Below are positions 7,901-15,796 of a stretch of 17,605 bases of DNA, piece by piece. Location: the NCBI GenBank assembly GCA_964402115.1, contig CAYOBW010000143.1, forward strand, positions 1 to 17,605. The letters run 5' to 3'. Numbering within the stretch: position 1 is the stretch's first letter; each line of letters begins with the position of its first letter. This DNA comes from CAYOBW01 sp964402115. Its GTDB lineage: Bacteria; Verrucomicrobiota; Kiritimatiellia; UBA8416; CAYOBW01. Made by a program: the position numbers and the translations under genes. The notes beneath the pieces are model-generated. The model ran no database searches, was not told the origin of the DNA, and saw only the letters and a list, made by a program, of their open reading frames with translations.

Positions 7901-10900
7901 GCCTCGGCGCCCACCGGGCCCGCATTGGTGCCCTCGACCACGATCTCGATGCCGTTGCGGCCGGCCCACAACTTGGCGAGGTAGGCCTTGTAGGCCCGGG
8001 AGCGCTCGAGCAGGGCGGCCTGGACCTCGGGCGCGCCCGCGCTGAGCAGGTGGTCCGGGCAGTCATCCAGCAGGTGCTCCCACTCGATCCCGAGCCGGCC
8101 GAACGCCTTGAGGTGCGCGGTGTCCTTGTCGCGATCCACCGGCCGCCCCAGCGCCTCCGCAAGGTCAGCCACGATCTGCTGGCTGCGCCGGGTGTGGTCG
8201 GCCAGGCACTTCTCGGCGAGGCGCAGATCGGCATCCGGATCGCCGGACAGTTGCGGGGCGCCGTTGCGGGGGCCGTTGAGCAGGATCTTCAGCGGGTCGG
8301 ACTGCGCGACGACGTAGTCGATCCCGAACACCTGGTTCCAGCGGTACAGGATGATCTGCGTGCGGATGCTCTCGAGCCGGGTGTAGGCCTTGATGCATCT
8401 GTCGAAGATCAAACCGACGGCGCAGGGGTTCTCGCCCTTCAGCCAGCTGCTCTGCTTCCAGATCTCGAGGTTGATCTGGCTGAGCAGGCCCTTGCCCTTG
8501 CCGAGCTGGTCGTCGCCAAGGGCGAGATCCTGCTCGAACTTCCGGATCCGCTCCTCCCACGTGGCCCGCTGGGTGACGGACTTCGCCGCGGCCTCGAGCA
8601 TGTCCGCCATGGCAACCCACACGGCCTTCTGCAGGTCGTCCTGCATCTGGAGCAGCACCTGCTCGCGGGTGCCGGCGTACTGGTCCTTCGGCAGGCTGGC
8701 GGGATCGCTCCGGTACTGCTTCAGCATCACGCAGCGGTAGCCCACCTCCTCGCTGTACGCGAAGAACCGCCGCAGCCGTTCCAGCTTGTCCTCGTACCGG
8801 CCGAACAGATCGTTGTCCTTCGGCACGAGCGCCCGCCAGTAGCGGAAGCCACCCTCCACCCAGAACGGGCTCTCCGGATGCTCGAACAGCTCGACGATGG
8901 CCTTGCGGTCACCGGGCGGGGCGATCGTATCGTCGTGAATCACCTGCTTGCCACGGTAGATCTTGAACAGCACGATCCGGCCGTCGGTGTCGAAGTCGAC
9001 GCAGCCCAGCATCTGGGACAGCGCGCCGTAGAACTCGTTGTCGCGCACGGCCACGTCGAGGCGCTGGCACTGCGCCCCGACCATGTAGGTCTGGCCGGCG
9101 AACGGGAAGTAGGTGAACGCAACGGCCATGCCGAGTGGGACGGGGCTCCCGGACTGGAAGGAGTCGTAGAGGGCGAACGGAATCTGCAGGCTGGGCAACG
9201 CCATCTGCGACCCCAGCCGCCCCATCATCAGCGACGCGTTCCAGCGGCACTCGTCTTCCGTCTTGCCGCTCATGTAGGCATCGTACACGGCGAAGGCGTT
9301 GTCGGCCCAGTCGGCGGCCTTGAGCAGGCCGCTGCCCGCGGTGGTTTTCGCGAGCTGCTCGTTCAGCGCCCGAACCGCCTCGTAAACCTTGCCGCCCGTC
9401 GGGTACTTCTCCTTGCAGCGCTTGATCAGGGCGTCGATCGACTCGTCCTTCCACTTCGCCGTTTCCTTCAGGTACGCGCGGAGCCGCTTGTACGGCTCCC
9501 ACTGCAGCACGCGCGCGAGCGCGCCGTCGTCGAGCTTGTAGGCCTCGCTGAGCAGCTTGTGCAGCTCCTGCCCGCGCCGGGCCAGCTCCTCGGTCGTGAC
9601 CGTGCCGTCCGCGTGGTAGTAGCGCCCCGCCAGGTCCACGGCCTGCGCCATGATCTCCGGCACGGGGACGCCGGAGCGGCGCATCGTCTCGATCTCGCGG
9701 GCGAGGTCCTTCCAGAGTTTCCCCGCCGCCTCCGCGCGCGCATCCTCGTTGTCGATCCCGGCAATCTGCTGGAGGCGGAACGCGAGGGCCCGGCAGGCGT
9801 TGTCGTGCATCGCCGCCTGCGCGCGGGCCTCGATCTTGCGCACGTACTCGTCCACGTTCCGCTCGCTCAGGTCGTCGCCGGCGAACTCCGCCAGGGCCTG
9901 CTCGAGCGCCTGCATGTCGCCGGCTTCCTTCGCCTTGATCACGCGCGCGGCCAAATCGCCGAGCGCGGGGTCCGGCTCCGCGTACTGGCCGCGCCACGGG
10001 GCGAGGGCCTTGCGGTTCACGTGGTAGCTGCGCTCCAGGTACTTGAGGATCTTGACGAGCTTGGCCCCGCGCTCGAAGGGCCCGTGCTCGATGTCGTGGA
10101 CCTCGTGCCGCAGCATCTCGAGGCTCAGCATCGGCTCCTTCTCGATATCGATCTTCGGGAACTCGACCGTCTTCTGCTTCTCCTCGAACTCGGCCTGCCG
10201 GAAGGCGTCCTCCCAGAAGAGGTCCTGGCCGCGACGGGTCACCATCTCGGGGTTGCCGTCCTTGTCGAGCACCAGCTGCCCGTCCTTGCCGGTCCGGATG
10301 ATCTTCCACGTGGAGCGCTTGAGCATGTCCATTTCGGCAAACGCCTTGCCCCACTCCCCGATGAAGACGTCGTCGGTCGCGAGCCCGTGGGCCGTCAGCA
10401 GGGCGTCGGAGTCGACCATGTTCATCCGGACGCACTGCTCGAGGTTCCGCGCAAAGAGGTCGCGGATCGCGAGGTTGTGCCGGGCGCACGTGGCCACCAC
10501 GCTGAAGTCGATGTCGGCGTCGAACCCGAGGCCGCCGAGCTTGAGCTTGACCCAGGAACCGATGTCGATCTCGCCGTAAACCCGGCCGACCGCCTCGGGG
10601 TGGTCGCGGAAGTACTCGCGCAGGGTCTCGTTCCACAGGCGCTGGACGAGCAGCGACCGGCCGAGCATCTCCGCGCGCTCCACGGCGAGGAACCGGTTGT
10701 CCCAGGCCTGCTTGTTGCCGAACAGCACGCCCCCGCCGCCGCCGGCAATCGTCCGGCTCTTGAAAGCCTGCAGATGCTCGCGCGTGTACCCCAGCTCCGC
10801 CAGTTCCCGGAAGAACCGTTCCGTGTGCGCCTGCAGGCGCAGGGATTCGTCGGCCGTGAGCTTGACCTTCTGCTGCTCCGGGTGGTCCTTGGGCTCCGTC

Positions 10901-11214
10901 CCGGGCGGCGCCTCCTGGCGGCGGAACCGGCCCTCGAACTCGGCCAGTTCACCGCGGTAGGCGTCCAGCAGCCGTGTCAGGTTCGCCATATCCTGGTCCG
11001 ACAGCCGCTGGCCGTGTCCCCCGCCCTGCCCCCCGCCGCCGGGCTTGGCGGTCGACTCCGGCGTGACGGGGATGGCAGGCGGACGCGGAACCCGGTTGCT
11101 GATCTGGGCAAGGGAACAGACCGGGAGGGCCGACAACAGCAGACAGGCTGAACCTGCCAGCCACTTCGGCCAGAGGCACGGCGTTCGTCGGCGCCAGATT
11201 GAGCTCCGGATCAT
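4963..11214 (-). CDS. Very large secreted protein: unknown helical N-terminal region, seven Ig/PKD-like modules, C-terminal TPRs
   Basis: A 2083-residue protein without a name I can give. The ATG at 11214 is chosen because it starts an Arg-rich signal peptide (hydrophobic LLLSALPVCSLAQ, cleavage near 37) just after the upstream gene; the frame itself is open further. A Gly-rich linker (about 55-66) follows. About 1050 residues of Glu/Lys/Arg/Leu-rich, mostly helical sequence come next and match no family I know. Three tandem Ig/PKD-like modules (about 1088-1375) share W-x-(L/V)-(N/G/D)-G and AVRE-type positions. A separate unrecognised domain (about 1400-1575) and four more Ig-like modules (about 1580-1960) follow. 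Two TPR-like repeats (ALEQGRQWQAAIAKYREAL and GLEQTGKTAEAVARYEEAL) end the chain. It is probably periplasmic or surface-located; the modules suggest binding and scaffolding. It sits between an oxidoreductase gene and a lyase gene (30-base gap), so a role in glycan capture or processing is an inference. No enzyme motif is certain. Confidence 0.88.
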   Translation of the reverse strand: MIRSSIWRRRTPCLWPKWLAGSACLLLSALPVCSLAQISNRVPRPPAIPVTPESTAKPGGGGQGGGHGQRLSDQDMANLTRLLDAYRGELAEFEGRFRRQEAPPGTEPKDHPEQQKVKLTADESLRLQAHTERFFRELAELGYTREHLQAFKSRTIAGGGGGVLFGNKQAWDNRFLAVERAEMLGRSLLVQRLWNETLREYFRDHPEAVGRVYGEIDIGSWVKLKLGGLGFDADIDFSVVATCARHNLAIRDLFARNLEQCVRMNMVDSDALLTAHGLATDDVFIGEWGKAFAEMDMLKRSTWKIIRTGKDGQLVLDKDGNPEMVTRRGQDLFWEDAFRQAEFEEKQKTVEFPKIDIEKEPMLSLEMLRHEVHDIEHGPFERGAKLVKILKYLERSYHVNRKALAPWRGQYAEPDPALGDLAARVIKAKEAGDMQALEQALAEFAGDDLSERNVDEYVRKIEARAQAAMHDNACRALAFRLQQIAGIDNEDARAEAAGKLWKDLAREIETMRRSGVPVPEIMAQAVDLAGRYYHADGTVTTEELARRGQELHKLLSEAYKLDDGALARVLQWEPYKRLRAYLKETAKWKDESIDALIKRCKEKYPTGGKVYEAVRALNEQLAKTTAGSGLLKAADWADNAFAVYDAYMSGKTEDECRWNASLMMGRLGSQMALPSLQIPFALYDSFQSGSPVPLGMAVAFTYFPFAGQTYMVGAQCQRLDVAVRDNEFYGALSQMLGCVDFDTDGRIVLFKIYRGKQVIHDDTIAPPGDRKAIVELFEHPESPFWVEGGFRYWRALVPKDNDLFGRYEDKLERLRRFFAYSEEVGYRCVMLKQYRSDPASLPKDQYAGTREQVLLQMQDDLQKAVWVAMADMLEAAAKSVTQRATWEERIRKFEQDLALGDDQLGKGKGLLSQINLEIWKQSSWLKGENPCAVGLIFDRCIKAYTRLESIRTQIILYRWNQVFGIDYVVAQSDPLKILLNGPRNGAPQLSGDPDADLRLAEKCLADHTRRSQQIVADLAEALGRPVDRDKDTAHLKAFGRLGIEWEHLLDDCPDHLLSAGAPEVQAALLERSRAYKAYLAKLWAGRNGIEIVVEGTNAGPVGAEARFDAVVSAKTKEAEPFLREVRIEWVVDRLVVGDGVTCRFTPRRAGRYEVKAKAVRETPALREVLAAQSLAFEAFPTGGVVNAALALAGPDRAPAGQPLQLSAELKAREGTRASALKSLKIAWTLNGKPMGNGATLAYTPAQTGRYEFVATAVREATGGGAGRVACARHRVEVSAGAVAGQVELALDGPRQAAVNAAVTVTARLAARDPAGAVLLRDARVEWWLGGDLLHVGPTFGCSAAAPASYNLDVRAIRDDRGKAVVIGRKAHTLVFSGDKTPGADAPKSGGTATTVDASAAAADMPKGFWKYKETRTQRTLIDAENVTYTPSGRDGEIDSNYTIVWHPEDPQRRKVEEQKARFTWKLENDGKILVPGKPLRLTGQFSASKDYLWGIVDICKPEHIPSNLPDHSLRLGEWKAPGSSVNIDVELPIPERIPKSYAGTQAPFLDPRVGVCLCFHVANPEFHVDRIYEWVGNEPQGFGCTLLGVPQLVLKGESVELEAAVEGAGLQDAPFKYAWTGPVQGSGSCVRFKGDTPGKHKVACTATSRTGKQASASAEIEVVEISGRVVLPSAPIVVGAPVRLSAAILVNGRPAAPGAFTLQWQPHPEVVFEPFTSDQAYAATATFPRPGREVVWFVLLRKQDGRLVTVFEAEQAEVEVVPPELELKTVPAEPYVGQEVTVTVATRPPIAPAYLDFRWECAGNTLGHGPAPDSRTYVYTPKDPRPVTVKALARTPFHGDDLGAAQVSGEARLYEVKVSGPRLQGPPPLVWDPQKGGLVEVARAAGAFQDAFFRAEVGPAPGAAPLAYAWSVVPEGCSLSAPFSQETRANAGQAGSYELSVLVKDSRGIELGRGAGAFPVVASARETPPPPDKKESELRAQALVEAGYALEQGRQWQAAIAKYREALRLIPEQKLETRIRQLEQGLEADARAQRLVNEAYGLEQTGKTAEAVARYEEALRALPDAGVRKHVDELKARGAARGK

Positions 11215-11315
11215 GCGGGTCCAGGTCCTTGCCGCTGACGCGGCCCATCTGCGCCAAGTCCGCCCGTAGGCGCCGCCCTTCGGCCTTCTGCTGCCGGGCG
11301 AAATCGCCATCCCGG
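11215..11315. other. Intergenic spacer with coding-like peptide in another frame
   Basis: About 100 bases separate the oxidoreductase stop (TAA at 11316) from the ATG of the giant gene. No terminator or promoter is evident, so co-transcription is likely. On the minus strand, in a frame used by neither gene, the stretch reads like protein (FARQQKAEGRRLRADLAQMG and onwards), with GC-rich third positions. The Shine-Dalgarno before 11214 is weak (AAGGA, about 12 bases away). Confidence 0.4.
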
Positions 11316-12689
11316 TTACGCCCCGTAGCGCCCCAGGTCCACCTCCCAGCCGCGGCGGTACGTGCGGCGGAGCAGCCGGTCCGCCTCGGGTGCGTTTGTG
11401 ATGCGCAGCCGGCGCGCGTCCCATTCGAGAACCTTGTCCGGCACGCGAATAGCCACCGTGCCCAGCAGGATCGCCTCGGCCATGGGACCGGTCTGCATGA
11501 AGTGCGATTCGGTCGGCTCTCCGCCGCGGCAGGCGTCCACGAAGTGGTGGTAGTGACTGCGCGCCGGTAGCTTGGGACGCGGCGTGCCGGCGAACTTCTC
11601 GCGCGGCAGCAGGACGGGGCCCGAGGTGTGCGGCATCAGCAGTGCGCCTTCCGTGCCCAGCACCAGCGCGGACTCGGGCGGATAGACCTCGAAGCCGCCC
11701 GCCTTCGCCAACGCCTGCGCCTCGGGCGGCGGGTACTTGTCGCCGTCGAACCACTCGACGACCAGCTCCTTGCCCTCAGTCAGCTTGCTGCCGGGGAACA
11801 TCCACGTGATGTGGTCGGCCTGCGGCCAGGTGTCCGCGCGCCGCTCGGGAGAGAGCTTCCACGAGTCCTGCACCTCGGCCAGAACCGTGCGCGGCGCCGT
11901 GAGGCCCAGCCCCTTCCAGATCGCGTCGAAGATGTGGCAGCCGATGTCGCCGGACCACCCGGTCCCGAAGTCCTGCCAGGAACGCCACAGCCCGGGATGG
12001 TAGATGTTCGGCGCGTAGGGGCGCTCGGGCGCGGTGCCGATCCACAGGTCCCACGCCAGCGTGTCGGGCGCGGGCGTCACCTGCGTCGGGCGCGGACCGG
12101 GCAGGCGGTAGTTCTCCGCGCCGGGCCGGTTCGAGCAGAGGATGACGCGCTTGACCTTGCCGACCACGCCTTCGCGCAGCCACTGCACGGTCATCCGGTC
12201 GCCGATCCCCGAGGCGTGCTGCGTCCCGAGCTGCGTCACGACCCCGGCCTGGCGGGCGGCGGCGGCCACCACGCGGCACTCGGCCACGTCGTGGCAGAGC
12301 GGCTTCTGGCAGTAGACGTGCTTGCCGGCCTTCAGGGCGGCGAGCGTGATCGCGGCGTGCATGTGGTCGGGAACCGCCACGTTGACGGAATCCACGCGGC
12401 TGCCCTCCTGCGCCAGCAGCTCGCGCCAGTCGGTGTAGGTCCGCGCGCGCGGGGCGGCGGCCGCGGCCTTGGCGAGGCGGTTGCGGTCCACGTCGCAGAT
12501 CGCGACCATCTCGAGATTGGCGTGCGACATGAAATTCTGCAGGTCCACCTCGCCCATGCCGCCGACGCCGATGGAGGCGTGATTCAGCTTGCTGCCGGGC
12601 GCCACCCGCGGCGGCGGCACACTGACGCAGCCGGATACCAATCCCACCCCACCCACACCCGCCATGGCCAGAAACGTTCTGCGTTGCAT
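11316..12689 (-). CDS. Tat-exported Gfo/Idh/MocA family oxidoreductase
   Basis: A 457-residue NAD(P)-dependent sugar or inositol dehydrogenase-type protein. The N-terminus MQRRTFLAMAG...LVSGC combines a twin-arginine signal (RR-x-FL) with a lipobox (Cys21), so it is probably a folded, exported lipoprotein. The Rossmann part shows IGVGGMG (about 40-46), AICDVD, VAVPDHMH and YCQKPLCHD with Lys129 at the catalytic lysine position of the usual E/Q-K-P motif. The C-terminal part has GWSGDIGCHIFD, the substrate-domain motif. The ATG at 12689 is preferred over the upstream ATG at 12773 because it starts the Tat signal and has AGGAG five bases upstream. It heads the probable operon with the giant protein and the lyase. 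Exported members of this family, common in PVC bacteria, act on sugars or glycosides; the true substrate cannot be told. Confidence 0.93.
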   Translation of the reverse strand: MQRRTFLAMAGVGGVGLVSGCVSVPPPRVAPGSKLNHASIGVGGMGEVDLQNFMSHANLEMVAICDVDRNRLAKAAAAAPRARTYTDWRELLAQEGSRVDSVNVAVPDHMHAAITLAALKAGKHVYCQKPLCHDVAECRVVAAAARQAGVVTQLGTQHASGIGDRMTVQWLREGVVGKVKRVILCSNRPGAENYRLPGPRPTQVTPAPDTLAWDLWIGTAPERPYAPNIYHPGLWRSWQDFGTGWSGDIGCHIFDAIWKGLGLTAPRTVLAEVQDSWKLSPERRADTWPQADHITWMFPGSKLTEGKELVVEWFDGDKYPPPEAQALAKAGGFEVYPPESALVLGTEGALLMPHTSGPVLLPREKFAGTPRPKLPARSHYHHFVDACRGGEPTESHFMQTGPMAEAILLGTVAIRVPDKVLEWDARRLRITNAPEADRLLRRTYRRGWEVDLGRYGA

Positions 12690-12693
12690 GTCG

Positions 12694-12698
12694 CTCCT
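12694..12698 (-). promoter_or_regulatory. Ribosome binding site of the oxidoreductase
   Basis: AGGAG on the minus strand, five bases before the ATG at 12689. It decides between this start and the longer frame at 12773. Confidence 0.7.
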
Positions 12699-12700
12699 CT

Positions 12701-12716
12701 CGCCTGATGTCAGGCG
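12701..12716. promoter_or_regulatory. 16-bp palindrome, candidate operator or leader hairpin
   Basis: CGCCTGA, TG, TCAGGCG: a perfect 7-bp inverted repeat with a 2-base centre, lying directly upstream of the ribosome site of the first gene of the oxidoreductase/giant/lyase operon. Size and place fit an operator for a dimeric repressor, or an RNA element if transcription starts further upstream. No regulator gene is in the window. One occurrence is seen; function is inference. Confidence 0.4.
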
Positions 12717-12987
12717 CGTCACACCACCCTCGTTCAACACCCGAAACACCTCAACTGCGAGCCCACCGCTCACGGATTCATGAGCGCGTTGCCACTATCG
12801 GCACACTCACCGTCAAGCAGGGGCAGAAGGGGCACCTACGGAGACGCCCCGCAGCACTTCTTGAATTGAACAGCGAGATAATCCTCACGCGCACATCCCT
12901 TTCCCCAGTTTGGCTGCATGCGCCGCACGCGTTGCGACTTCGTCCGACGCCCGCAACCACACCCACTCAGCGCCAGCGATATTCCGG

Positions 12988-13011
12988 AAGAGGATCATTT
13001 CTTGTCCTCTT
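12988..13011. repeat. Inverted repeat across the stop of the small antitoxin-like gene
   Basis: AAGAGGA (12988-12994) and TCCTCTT (13005-13011) pair around a 10-base loop that contains the TGA stop. No T-run follows on the minus strand, so it may weaken rather than end transcription, or be chance. Confidence 0.3.
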
Positions 13012-13249
13012 GGGGCGGCGATTCGCGGACGCAGGCCGGTTCGGCGGACACAACGGGATACGAGTGCGACAAATCAATGACCCGATGGCCGGACTTACGC
13101 TCCCGATCGCGGAGAGAAGCGAACAGCTTTCCAATGTCGTAATCGTAGGACGCCGACATTTCATCCCGGATGCGCCAGACTTCCCGCAATACAGGGTCCG
13201 CGGCAAACGATTCGCGTGCGGTCGTTCGAGATTCTCGTTTCGTCTTCAT
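12995..13249 (-). CDS. Small antitoxin-like protein
   Basis: An 84-residue protein whose middle part, DPVLREVWRIRDEMSAS followed by YDYDIGKLFASLRD and HRVIDL, resembles short proteins with a DPxLxExxxIRxExSAxxxxDxxxLFxxxRxxE pattern that I remember as putative antitoxins or TA-associated proteins. The Lys/Arg-rich N-terminus (MKTKRESRTTARES) could contact nucleic acid. Start at 13249 was chosen because homologous sequence begins close after it; an in-frame ATG at 13303 would overlap the end of the GH2 gene. No recognisable toxin lies beside it: the 37-codon frame whose ATG overlaps its TGA (ATGA) matches nothing I know. Function is uncertain; it may simply be a conserved orphan. Confidence 0.5.
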   Translation of the reverse strand: MKTKRESRTTARESFAADPVLREVWRIRDEMSASYDYDIGKLFASLRDRERKSGHRVIDLSHSYPVVSAEPACVRESPPQEDKK

Positions 13250-13286
13250 CAGATACAGCCCCGCCGTGGAGAAGCTAACCGGAGCG

Positions 13287-15770
<2,484 letters not shown>

Positions 15771-15775
15771 GCGAG

Positions 15776-15785
15776 CCTTACTCCT
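15776..15785 (-). promoter_or_regulatory. Composite ribosome binding site of the GH2 gene
   Basis: AGGAGTAAGG on the minus strand, with AAGG five bases and AGGAG ten bases before the ATG at 15770. It supports that start and coupling with the upstream gene, whose stop is only 26 bases away. Confidence 0.55.
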
Positions 15786-15796
15786 CACACCGCCGC

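Larger units (their letters stand above)
12690..12994. other. Intergenic region upstream of the oxidoreductase operon
   Basis: About 305 bases without a convincing gene. The region presumably holds the promoter of the oxidoreductase operon (minus strand), but no clear -35/-10 pair was found. It contains the palindrome at 12701-12716 and a locally AT-richer patch around 12850-12885. It also contains a 37-codon minus-strand frame (12885-12998) whose ATG overlaps the stop of the small protein to the right; that frame is not recognisable. Confidence 0.5.

Noticed and set aside
10080..10125. HEVHD in the giant protein as a zinc-protease HExxH site
   Set aside because: The spacing is H-E-V-H, one residue short of HExxH, and no third ligand pattern follows.
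7102..11151. Very long plus-strand open frame (1349 codons) opposite the giant gene
   Set aside because: It is a shadow: GC-rich codon use on the minus strand removes stops from the opposite strand. Its product is a monotonous Arg/His/Val/Leu-rich sequence without domains, while the minus-strand frame has a signal peptide, Ig-like modules and TPRs.
11215..11754. Upstream extension of the giant-protein frame (180 more codons)
   Set aside because: It overlaps the C-terminal part of the oxidoreductase in another frame and has shadow-like composition; the ATG at 11214 begins a proper signal peptide.
12303..12311. QKP instead of EKP in the oxidoreductase as a possible defect
   Set aside because: To my knowledge C-Q-K-P-L is a common variant in Tat-exported members of this family, and the catalytic Lys is present.
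2935..12716. The two palindromes at 2935 and 12701 as copies of one operator
   Set aside because: They share TCAGGC/GCCTGA half-sites but in opposite order and with different centres, so they are not the same site.
12861..12882. TTGAAT and GATAAT as a plus-strand promoter
   Set aside because: The spacing is only 10 bases, and no plus-strand gene follows.
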